Shown: piece by piece, positions 10,461 to 22,208 of the stretch
How positions within the stretch are numbered: position 1 is the first letter of the stretch
Layout: every line of letters begins with the position of its first letter
NCBI GenBank assembly: GCA_028023455.1
Contig: JAQFVV010006203.1
Location: 12,006,348 to 12,070,347 of the forward strand
DNA: 64,000 bases
Source of the DNA: Epiperipatus broadwayi
Taxonomy: Eukaryota; Onychophora; Udeonychophora; Euonychophora; Peripatidae
Direction of reading: 5' to 3'
The notes under the pieces: generated by a model
Told to the model about the DNA's origin: nothing
Seen by the model: only the letters and a program-made list of their open reading frames with translations
The model's database searches: none
Made by a program: the position numbers and the translations under genes

Positions 10461-13400
10461 AAAATTTTAAGCTCTCTAATTAATTTTTTTTTTCTTCAAT
10501 TTATTAGTCAATTTTATTATAATTTTAATAATATCTTTGAAAGAAACCAACTGACAATTTAAAAATCATCCGAAGAGAATCTTAGAATAAAATGTTTTAA
10601 AAAAAAGTTTTTCATAGTAATGTTTCACTAACTTTACAGTAACCTGCCAGTGGATTCTATCGAAATATAATCAGAGTTTTCAATAGAAAATGGATAGATT
10701 CTTAAAACCAAGTTGTAAATTTTATAATGTTCCAAATATGTTAATATTATTCGTTGATATAGTTTATATAGCGTATCACTATGAAAGCTGTTTTCGTGCG
10801 TATAAAATCAAAGAAAGGACATTGTGCGTAAAGTTAATGAAGATAATGGAAAATAAAAATAAGTATTATTCGTATAAGAATAAATGGACAAAAGGAATTT
10901 TAATATTGAAATAGTTTGAATTGCTTTCTTTAAGATGACTTGAGAAAATACTCTAGAAAATAGTTAAAGATCGAAAGTAGTGTATATAAAATAATAATGA
11001 ATGAAAGTGAAGTTTACCAAGGAAAACACTTGCCTAAAGAAAAAAAAAATTTTACAGAAGAGAAATATAAAATATTGGATCCATGGAAAATGCAATTGGT
11101 ACCGTAATTATTAAATAATTGTAGTTTAACTAGAAATAAAGATGCATCAACGCGCCGAGGTAATATTCGCCAGAACATTAAAAAGCTTCATGGGATAACT
11201 AAATAAAATGTTTTCTAATAATTTTGGATTAAACACTAAAACTAAAGATCATCTAAACAGTTTATTAAATGAACTAATTTATTTAAAACTTTAATAAGCA
11301 TAAAGGAAAACATTTGGACAAAAGAAGAAATAATAAATATTATGGGACTAACCAAGATTTACCGCCAGAAAAATATGTGATTATGGTTTGAATTATTTTC
11401 TTTACTAATCTAAGTTAAACATTAAGTTTTAGATAGCGATAGGGAAAACAAAATACATTAATTCGTGATATAACATTATATGAAATAATGTGTTTTCATT
11501 TTGAATTTTAAAATAAAATTGTATGTATGTGGAAATTTGTATATTTGCAATGCTCGAAGAGAAAGAAACCTACTACAAATTCTGATAGGAAGATAAAGAT
11601 TGTTTTTGGTAACATTTATAATTATTAATGATATATAATGTATGTTTTATTTATTTAGATCAGCTGAGAATCGAATGAATGTAGCGCAAAAGTTTTATTG
11701 TTATTATTGTTATAAAACCCATTTTTTTGAAAACAACACTCTAAAACACTTTGAGATGTGATTAGATTTTTAAAGATATGCATACGATAATCATTTTATG
11801 TGTTATTAATATAGTTCAATATAACCGATGGTTATGTGATATTTTCTGTTAATTTTCCGATTGGGATATTTAAATGTTATTTTAACAAAACATAGATGTT
11901 GAACCTACAGTGTAATAAAGCAAGACAAATTGTTCTTATGGAATAGGGAAATGTTTTTATATTAGCGAATTTTGTTTATTGTTTTTTAAAAAGTAGTTAG
12001 TATTTTATCGGTGTTGGATACAGTAAAAAATCTCGAGAGATAGTTTGGGTAGTGACTTGGTAGTACGTGGTGATTCGGAAACCAAGAGGATGTATTAAAA
12101 ACTAGGATGCTACAGGGAGTGAAATAATAGGTAGTTTTAGATGTTAATCAGCGTAGTTAACAAAGCCCTATGACTGGTACACATGTTGTCATGGACAGTG
12201 GTATTTTATATATTTCTTGTGAGTTGTACTAGATGTTTGGTAAAGCTGAGTAAATAGCTGCCACATCATGCTTATCGCCAAGGTTATTAGACAATGAATG
12301 TCGGACCTATTCACACTGTTCCATACATTTTTGAAGTATATTGCGGATAAGTTATCTATTTTCCCGATATCCTATACATCTTTCGCTATCTTTATCTGTA
12401 TTTCTTGCAACTACATCGTTATATGATAAGTCTATTAAAAGGGAAACAATAGATATTTTAGAATGTATGTCAGGCTATTATTTGGAATAAGAATAGTTAA
12501 GTGTTAACGAAGAGTAGATTATGATTATTGAAAGAAAGATGCAGATATCCTAAGAAGGGAAGGAGTTAGAGAATTATTTTAATTCCTTTTTAAGAAATGA
12601 ACTATAATTTTATAAAAGTATATCCAAATAGAAATATACAAAAATATTAAATATAATTTCACGTTTTCTTATTGTTAATTATATTTTAAAAAATATAAGT
12701 ATTGCATATTTGAAAAAATACAATAACATTCGATAATTATAGTATATGTGAAACTGTAACAGGTGATAATTAAACCCGTGTTATAGTATTATACATGAGT
12801 ATGGCTTATGGAATAAACGTATTATAGTTTACGAGCATTGGAGAACAAACGTTAAAAGTAATAATAATATTTGAATAAGATGCGGAGTGACTTATATAAA
12901 GTTACAAGAAAATGTAATTTTCTTTTAAAAACCATATTGATTGTAAAATTATGATGTTATAAATGATGTTTATCCACATAGATAATTTATAATACGGTAA
13001 CTTTAATATTAAAAGGTAAAGAATGGTGTTACCCATAAAATAGTTAAAATAAGTGATATGATAAACCTAATGAGAAATAAATAAATAACTTTTAAAAGGC
13101 ATAATAAGTTTAATTAACGATAAAAGAAATATAAATGTGTATAATTCAGCTATTGTAGTGTAAAGAAAAATGAGGATATCCCTTGTAAATAGATGTAGAT
13201 GGATTCGTTTGTTTTATTTATTTTTATTGATGTTAATAAAATTTTAAAATTTGTTTATTAAAACTTGTGTCTGAGTTTTGTTTTCTCTACATCATTGCAT
13301 GAATTCACAGGGTATGTTCACAACCATTAAACTAAGTATATGATTGTTTGCACAAAAGATAGAGAAGTATGTTTAATCTTAATTATTTATTGGTGTTTTT

Positions 13401-13931
13401 GTAATTAAATAATTATAAAATTGCATTGCGTTACTGGTCATCAATCCATTATCATAATATTTTGCTAAATTATATGCTATTAGTTGCCACTTGCTTTATT
13501 TATCAGATTATCTAAACACTGCCACTTATTAATTTATTTTATTACTTAAAGATAAAAAAGGGGATATTAGATTATTAACTAATTTATTACGGTTATAAAT
13601 TTGCGATGAAAGAAAAGCTGTACTAGTTGGATTAAGCAATGAAGATTGTGATTATTATTGTTTTATTATTAATCTAATTTCAGAGTAGTAGATTATGACA
13701 TAAAATCCCTTATCATATTTTGCTACCATATGTTTATTAACATATGAATAAATTTAAGAACCTGAGATTATTTCATTTGAGCTAGATGATTACTATTATT
13801 ATTATTAGAGATAAAAGATTAATACTTTAATTGTTAAATGAGTCTTAGTGATTAGAAGTTGCGGAAGTCATAAGAATACTATGTAGTTATTATTTGTAAT
13901 AGTAGTATAAGGGGGGATAGTGTTCTTATGC

Positions 13932-13967
13932 CATTGAGGTGGTATCCCGTGGGATATTGTCTCAATG
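13932..13967. other. Short hairpin
   Basis: CATTGAG...TATCCC-GT-GGGATA...CTCAATG forms a two-helix stem (7 + 6 bp) with a symmetric internal loop. Role unknown. Confidence 0.35.
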
Positions 13968-14124
13968 TAATCTACCTTGTCACCTGTATTTCCACTTCTA
14001 GTCTCATGAATTCCTGAATATTTATTTGAGTTAGTTTAAAACAGAACCTAAGTTAATTTTAAGAAACTTGAGCTAGTAAAGCATTTAATTGAATATTTCA
14101 TTAATTATTAGAGCTAGAACCCGG

Positions 14125-15196
14125 TTAGGTGATTTTCACTATATTATATTTATTTTGGGGGAAGTGGAGATGCGGGAATGGGGCGGTTAGATTATGGCCC
14201 TCAACGTGATTGGCCCTATGTGTAGTGGAGCTACACATGATTACAAGGTCAGAATATATATATATATATATATAATTGTAACCAACATTTAACAATTCAT
14301 TGTAATATATTTCAATATTTTTGCCTTTATCCAATACATATTTGCAAAGACCATCATTTCTAAATAAGAAAAACATCAAACCTGCCATTTTATGTGACAT
14401 TGGCATTCTTGATTTATATGGAATATAACTTCTTTTTACTATTTTTACTAATCGTTTAATGGTCATACAGTAATCCAGCATACATTGATTTCTAGTTATT
14501 TTAAAATCAAGAAATTGAACACACATTAAATGTTCATCTGTTTTTATCTATTTTAAGCCATTTAAATTATTTAGTTCTTTGAGCAACTCTTTAATTGTAT
14601 TTGGCCTGCCACATACAAAAACTTCATCAACATATTGATAATATGCAGTAATGTTTTTTTTGATAACATTCCTTTTTTAGAATATTTTCTTCATATGTAG
14701 AAATTACAAAATTACATAATTGAGCAACAATAGGTAAACCCATTGGCCAGCCATTACCCATTTTATAAAAATCCTTCTTAAAAACTGCATAAATATTTTT
14801 GTCAATAAAGCTTAATGTTTCAGTTGTAAATTTTATTATTTTCATGTTAATATTTTTAAAACTTAAAGCATTTTAAATAATTTCAATAAACGCTATTCAA
14901 TCAATTGATCTATACATTTCACTTACATCTAGAGTACATATTATGTCATCAACATCAATCATAATGTTACAGATTTTACTAACAAAATCAAGTGATGAAT
15001 GTATTGTATATTTACCAAAACCAAGAATTTCTTGTAGCATTTTCTCAATTAAATGACATGCTTTATAATAAAACACACCTCCCCTTCCCCAGTCAACCAT
15101 TAAATGTAATGGTTCATTTTTATGCAGTTTTATATTTAAAAACATCTTGGGACATATTGCAGCAGAAGGATAAATTTTATAGTAAGTAAATATCAA
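14125..15196 (-). pseudogene. Penelope-like element B: reverse transcriptase remnant
   Basis: Three minus-strand blocks, read downward, follow the PLE RT order. 15196-14897 has the K(L)HKNEPLHLMV motif, then SSLDFVSKI and CTLDVSEMYRSID (RT motif A with catalytic Asp). 14845-14627 has FKKDFYKMGNGWPMGLPIVAQLCNF, the usual Q..G..MG.P..P block. Around 14620-14650 is YQYVDEVFV, the YVDD position with the second Asp changed to Glu. 14526-14280 is FLDFKITRN and a PLE-like thumb ending NVGYN. Frames change between blocks, so it is dead. Beyond 14275 a (TA)n run interrupts and PLE homology is no longer visible; the open frame through the TA repeat is not protein-coding. Its GIY-YIG part lies on the opposite strand at 15255-15561. 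Confidence 0.75.
14195..14275 (+). repeat. tRNA-like A-box fragment joined to a (TA)n microsatellite
   Basis: TGTGTAGTGGAGCTACACATG followed by ATTACAAGGTCAG resembles the A-box half of a tRNA-derived SINE; the 15-mer ATGATTACAAGGTCA recurs at about 18379. It is cut off by (TA)n at 14253-14275. Weak support. Confidence 0.25.
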
Positions 15197-15254
15197 TCAC
15201 ATTATTTTTAGTTTTGTTAAAAATGTTATTAATAAATTTAATACATAAATTTTC

Positions 15255-15561
15255 TAATATTTACTTTATGTACATTGGAAAAAAGATCTAAACCAGCATT
15301 TTGCTGTTTTTAAAAAGAGTTCAGAAATTGAATCAAATTGCAAAGCAGATAATCTTTCAGCATCCATTTTTCATGACCATAATAATTTATGTATTTATGG
15401 TTTTAACTTCAATTACAACAACATTAAAATATTGCAAATTGAAAAAAATAACAACAAAAGAAAAATAAAAGAAGCTGTGCTAATATACAAATACAAACAT
15501 GACTTAATTAACAGGCAGACAGCAAACGTTAAGATCAGAAATTGTGGGAAGGTTAGCCTTT
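15255..15561 (+). pseudogene. Penelope-like element B: GIY-YIG endonuclease, inverted relative to its RT
   Basis: A plus-strand frame from about 15255 to the stop at about 15561 gives TLEKRSKPAF, KADNLSASIFHDHNN, CIYGFNF and KRKIKEAVLIYKYKHDLINR. This is the C-terminal GIY-YIG half of a PLE (H...GH-like block, then EA..I......IN). The last part is closely similar to PLE A (9209-9430). The partner RT at 14125-15196 runs the other way, so the two halves meet head to head at about 15200. That is what a 5'-inverted insertion would leave. The YIG core is poorly preserved (LCTLEK), so the nuclease is probably inactive. Confidence 0.65.
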
Positions 15562-15646
15562 AAAGTGTTAGTTGACAAAGACTACAAGAAAGAAAAAATA
15601 AAAATTATTTAAAATATATATTTTTATTATTTTTATAAATATTTAA

Positions 15647-15651
<5 letters not shown>
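15562..15651 (+). mobile_element. 3' end of Penelope-like element B
   Basis: The tail after the GIY-YIG stop matches 1258-1320 in reverse as far as about 15597 (GTTAGTTGACAAAGACTA). Beyond that the copies diverge, which places the PLE 3' end near 15598. Confidence 0.5.

Positions 15652-15702
<51 letters not shown>
15652..15702. repeat. (TA)n microsatellite
   Basis: About 25 uninterrupted AT units. Confidence 0.95.
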
Positions 15703-15704
<2 letters not shown>

Positions 15705-15850
15705 AACCAAATAAAAAACAAAATAACTTCTCTTTTATAAAAAAAAATAAAGTACCCCCCCCCCTCCCTTTTTGTTTTAGTAAACAACCCCATTTATTAT
15801 TTCCTAAAACATCTTTTTTTTTTATTAATTATAATAATTCAACCCCAAAG

Positions 15851-15884
<34 letters not shown>

Positions 15885-15945
15885 CATTAATAAAAAAAAT
15901 TTAAAAAAAAAAATTAAAAAAACCAACTTTCTTTCTCTACCCCAA
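15703..15945. repeat. Homopolymer-rich low-complexity patch
   Basis: Runs of C (10+), T (10+) and A (about 26) follow the TA microsatellite directly. The pattern, together with similar patches at 43555-43815 and 56905-56935, looks like unstable or poorly resolved sequence. Confidence 0.7.
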
Positions 15946-15959
15946 AACACTTCCTCGAG

Positions 15960-18900
15960 GCGGAAAGAATTTGCACTGTTCGACAATGATATGATGATTT
16001 CATGTCATTGTTAATATTACTGACTAAAACAAAACATTTATTAATTTGCCAATATGATCTGAATATTTATTATTATACAATTAGAAGTTTCAATCTCTTA
16101 AGCCATGCCACGCTTGTAATATTGATCATAATGAATCAATTCTTAATTTAAGAGCACTTATAATAATGACACTAATCTCAGGGTTCTCTGTTATTTTTAA
16201 AGAAAAATGCTCGGCAGTATTGTGTTGTCGCATATGACTGACATTCTGGTCGGCTATAGGAAACATTTACCTTATTTAAATTCCATGTGTCTTCATCCAC
16301 ATATCAACTATTATAATGTTTAACGAGATGATAACTATATTCAATAACAACGCATAATTTTGAATAATACAGCCCCTTTTAATCCAGAATCTCAGTCGGA
16401 ATGATGAAAAGACAAGGGTGCTTTTGTGTCCTTCCATTATCCATGACAACACAATAATTTCACTAAGATTTATTACTTAGACACTTCACTTAAAGGTGTA
16501 CTTAACAATATGCAACCAAAAGCGACTAGTTTGGGAATAAAGTGATTTTACACACATATAAAATAAAATGTCTTGGTCTGAAGTTTTCAATTCCACAAAT
16601 AATTCTTATTAAATTAAAATATAATGAAATATTCTGATCTGCCTACAATTGTCTATCTGGTGTATTGAATTTAAGATTTCATAAATGATTTTGGACTCAA
16701 GAAAGTATTGCAAGTATTATGCCAATACATTTTTATTTAGCACACAAGAAAAATGATTCAAAACAACTTGTAACAAGACTATAATTTATTATTAAATTTT
16801 AACAAGATTATAATTTATTATTACAGTTTAACAAAACTATCCTTTATGATTAACATAATAAACAAACATATACAATTTATTCGATCCCATATGGATAAAA
16901 CAAAATATAACTAACATTAATTCGTCTATACTTTTAGACCTGGATTCGAACTACTTCTTCATCTTCTTTTTACATTTATGCAAATTGAATATAACAAAAT
17001 AAATATTATTATCGATACATCAACTCATCCGTTTAGTGTATCTTATATGAACGGCTATTTAAATTTATTGACTAACGATCTGTTTTAAAACAAAAACAAT
17101 TTGATTCTAGGCAAAACGTACAAACTATTTTTATTATCATATCTTTAATTAAATGATAGCTTTTATTTAGATAACTTATTATAATTTATGGGTTATTTAT
17201 CAGAAGTTACACTTATTATTATAATGTTTACCTTAATAACAACTGAAGTTGTTATACACATTGTATTCCTCAGTATAAGTTATATTGTGAGTGCTACTTA
17301 ATCATTAACCCGAATTAAACCTAGTATTTGAACCCTCCATTGGCAAATAAAAATTTCTAAATCCCGCAATTTTAAACTTACTCTCTCCATTGACTTACGT
17401 GTGGATTACCAGCACTATTCCGCCGCACAATCCAGACATTGATCTATATACTAGCACGCTATTTATACTAAATGGATCATAAGGAATTAACCTCCAATAT
17501 ACCCGTTATCTTGCCATAACTTTCTAAACAAAACACAATATTCAACACCTTCCGTGGTGGAATTATCTCTATTTTCTCATGAGGAATATGGAATAACACT
17601 GAAGGTCTGTAGAGTTAACTACTATATTAAAATAGTTTGGTGGGTCCTTGCCTCTTACTTGGGCATAATAGGAACACACACCAAATATAATCCTCTCCTG
17701 GGATTTTAATGAATGAAATACACTAAATACGATATAAATTACTGATCGTCCTAACTCTGAGAGGCGATCACTTGGGTTATAAACATACCCGAATACTAGA
17801 TTTATCTATTCCCCTCATGGAAAATAAAGCTTTTGGGGAGATCATTTTCCATCCCACAAAATAAAGATATTACAATTATTACTTATGCGAATCTTAAGCA
17901 TATACCAATGCTATATCGGGGCAAGACAAGCAAATACACTAATTACACTAAATTTATGTTCCGGGGTATACTTAGATCAACGTCTGAAATCAATGGATAT
18001 CACAGAATTAACCATAATAATTTTCACCTTTGCCAAAGAAACATTCAACAAGTAATTAGTATTATAGTATCTTGAACTAAATCAAGTGAATACGTTAATA
18101 AAGAATAATTGGGAATAAGTTCCGCAATTAACATAGTATAAATTTGTTTCAAACTTTAAATAAGTAATATCCTGTATAGCACTTCTCTTTAATTACTTCT
18201 GATAATTTTAACTAGATATTTTACCTATTAAGTATCTAAATTTTTCTTCTTTTACACATCTAACATATAAATTTATACCCATAATTGCATATCATAAGTA
18301 AACACATTTTATAAAAAAAAAAATTTTCCATGTCAAATATAAATTTAACCTAGAATAATTACAGGAAAACATACCTTTATGATTACAAGGTCATTTAAAT
18401 ACTACTTGACTATACAGCCTTTCACCTGTTGATATAAAAAAAAATACACATAGTTTTACAAATTAGTAAAAAAAAATCATTACTTAACAAGTGCTTATTA
18501 TCTCACTAGGAAAATGTTTTTCCGTTGGGCAATTTATCTAGATGAAGAACTTGATTCATTCGTAGTTCACGAAGCAAAATTTAAAATCAGAAACACATTT
18601 TATTATTTCATTTATATAAAAGTTGCCTCCATTCTGGTGCAATTAATAAATTAGGCAAAGAAAACATAGCAGCGTTGGATGTTAATTCTTCTTTGAATTA
18701 ACTGCTATAATTTTGGGATCCAAGAAAACAATACATATTTTAACATGACGAATATTTGACGATAGACGATCACATATACAATTATTTTCTTTTTACTATT
18801 GGCGATACGTATCATTTTTAGCTAGCTGGCTTATGAATAAAATAATACGCGAATTTTCCAAAATACTATTATTATAAGGACTGCAGCTGACTTAGTGGAT

Positions 18901-20240
18901 ATAAAGTTTTAACGACTCAAATTGATGTATAATATAACATATTATATTATGGTTATAATATAGTCACTAATGTTTGTAGTTTTTATTCCTACTCTAGGAA
19001 TTGTAATTTGTCTTTAATAAGGAATTCTCCGTAAAATGCACACATACAAATTTTCCGATATTTGCCTTGAGAAAATTTATATTTTTTTTTTTTTTAAAAA
19101 AAATATACAGGTGCATAAGTAAATATCATTGATCATTAATATTATTTCTAGATGATTTTCAGTGAATAAAACATATTTTAAAGTGGGGAACTTACATTAT
19201 TTTCAAAGCAGACAATTTCTTTTAGAAAGAGCGCGAAATTTTCTAGTTAACTTTCCTTGGCTTTTATAATATGTCTTTTTAATTATAATTTTTCTTTTAT
19301 ACCACGAAAAGATAATTAAATAAGGTAAAGTTAACAAATAATTGATTATTTGCTGTAAGTTACTTATATTACTTATTTTAAACATAATGAAATTTTCCGT
19401 GATTGCTGTAGTCAATACGGTCATTTTGAACTTTAGCAGAAGATAGTATATTTTTGCGTATAAAAAGCTTTAAATAGGTAGATGGCCACAGAAAACAGAA
19501 TATCTTATCAAATAGGATTAGCCACGCATGATATTATTAAAAATTTACTTGACTTATATTTATTTCTGCAATAAAAAATAATAAAAATTTGTTACCGAAT
19601 TTCAGTACTGCTTCTTCCTTGTAAAACTATAGTCAGACTAAACTTTCTTCAAAATTTGGCAGTCTTCTTTTAGCGACCTCTTACAGAAAAATAATCAGTT
19701 AATTATAACATAAACAAAAGAAAAGGAAAAAAAAAACTTATTACAGTTATATATTTCCGTATGATTTAAATGAATTACAAAGTAATTTGACAAATAATGA
19801 AAAATAATAAATATACTTAATTAACAATGTTTATTAGTGATGTATAATTCTGTCTACATTATTATCTAAAATAATTTAAAAATTACCAGAAGTTATTGTG
19901 CTGTATGATAAGATACTCATCCACTCTCCCTCTACCCATCCAAAATCAATTACTGTTTATGATATGTGCTTTTATACTATATTAAATTGCTCTTATTGTT
20001 AATATTTTAATTAAATTATTCATGCTCTTCTTCAAAATGACATTGGATTACCAAATTTATTAGCTATTTGCTTAAAACACGTTAAAGTGAGTAAATAGCA
20101 TACTTTATTAATCACTTAATATTATTATAATTTTATCTTTTTATTTTCTAAAAAAAAAGGATAGCATTGTTTTCCTGTGGAAACAATGCCAAATAAACCA
20201 AGTGTCAATAACACTAGGTTACAATATATATATCTAGTTT

Positions 20241-20243
<3 letters not shown>
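15960..20243. other. 4.3-kb stretch with no recognised gene
   Basis: AT-rich, no coding motif in any frame; the frames at 17833-18075 and 19203-19424 look random. A B-box-like GGGTTCAAATAC lies on the minus strand near 17325-17340, without a convincing A box. Confidence 0.5.

Positions 20244-20283
<40 letters not shown>
20244..20283. repeat. (TA)n microsatellite
   Basis: About 20 TA units preceded by TTTACA and a shorter twin ACAATATATATAT at 20221. Confidence 0.9.
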
Positions 20284-20285
<2 letters not shown>

Positions 20286-20392
20286 ATTGGTTTACCTGTA
20301 TCTATTGTGTTTAGCCATAAATAACCAAATATGGCTCATGTAATTGCTGGTGTAACCCCTTTATTTTTACTGAATAGAGTTGCCTTTGAAAC

Positions 20393-20550
<158 letters not shown>

Positions 20551-21334
20551 CGCTAAATTAATAAATACTTTCATACATAGCAATTTCCCACAAAATGTGT
20601 CATTTGTGCAATTTATAAATTGTGCAGCATATGTCGTTCTCACTGAATTAAGTTTGACTAAAGACTGCCAAATTATTAAAAAATTATATATTTTTAGATT
20701 TATGTATTCACTAATTTATTTCATGAAATTTAAATTAAAAGCTTCAGTTTTTAAAGCCCTCCCAATATTAATTATTACCTAATTGTCTTTAATATCAGGT
20801 AATTAGTCTATTAGATAATAAATTAATTTTAACACTGATATACTCAGCAAATAAAATTAAAAATGAAATGTGTTAATTTTTCTTTCTGGAGTTAAATTAG
20901 GAGGAGAAATTTAAATTTAGTCAATCAAAATCCTTAGTCAGATAACGTTTTAATATTTTGAAATATTAAAAAAAATAGATTGGTAGTTACAGTTTTATAT
21001 AATTGATTCAATAAACAAATTTCATTAACACATTTTTTAATTAGATCCAAATTTGATTTTTAATTATTTCTTATATTCTTTTTATTAAAATCTTTATAGG
21101 CCATAAATTAGAAATTTTATTAATTTAGAATTAAAACTTGCATTTAGTGAATTACTGAAAAAAGCTCAAATCATTATCATAGAAGTATTTAAATGCTCTT
21201 ATCCTTGTATCTGTTATTAAAATGCAAAAGATTTATTTTAACTCAACATAAGTAAAAAAAATCTATATTTTATGATAATGAAAAAGAAAGATCTGCAATT
21301 ATTTTTATTTATTATTATTGTTGTTGATGTTGGA
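20551..21334. other. Spacer between trinucleotide arrays, no gene seen
   Basis: AT-rich, no motif recognised. Confidence 0.5.
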
Positions 21335-21587
<253 letters not shown>

Positions 21588-22208
21588 TAAGTTTTGTCTA
21601 CTCTTGTTTAATTTTGAATTTGGGATAAGTGAATTATTTTTTAGCATTAGGCTTTTCATATTCCAAAGTTGTACTGTCTGTATGCATATAGGTATATTAT
21701 AAAATAAAGATTATCGTTGAAATTTGTAAAATATGTGCAGACAGTACATTGTTATTGTTTTACCCACAAACTGGATTACTTTAGAAAATTTTTCCATCAA
21801 AGGAAAATGAATAATAAAATATACTAATTAGAAAAACTTAAAGAATTACGAACACAGTTGCAATGAGTATGTGAATAGATAAGAGCTGTCAAGTTGAGAG
21901 TAATGATGATTTCTTGAAAAGAAAAAAAGGCAGAACTAAGTTAAAGTCATATTTTCATATCTAAATACTTGAAAATGCAAAGCAAAATGTCAGACTGAAG
22001 TGAAATAAGACAGTATCTGTTGTCTTTAATGGAAAATAATTATTAGTTAAGGATACTTAAGTTATTGACTTGAATGCAAGAATAAAGAAAACTCTAATTT
22101 AATGAACTATAATATATATATATATATTCTAACCAACTAAAAATTCAAGAGCCCTTTCTAACTAAATGGAATTTTAAATGTATTATTAGCTTTTGAAAGC
22201 TGAACATT
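21588..22208. other. Spacer with one imperfect hairpin, no gene
   Basis: Contains GTACTGTCTG at about 21670 and its inverse CAGACAGTAC at about 21738, which would form an 80-nt imperfect hairpin; otherwise AT-rich with a (TA)n run at about 22111-22127. Confidence 0.4.

Larger units (their letters stand above)
9786..14124. other. 4.3-kb stretch with no recognised gene
   Basis: AT-rich with many stops in all frames. It begins with a short AAT/TA microsatellite (9785-9806). Open frames such as 10690-10914 carry no motif. Two local items are listed separately: a promoter-like cluster (about 10366-10460) and a hairpin (13932-13967). Confidence 0.5.
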
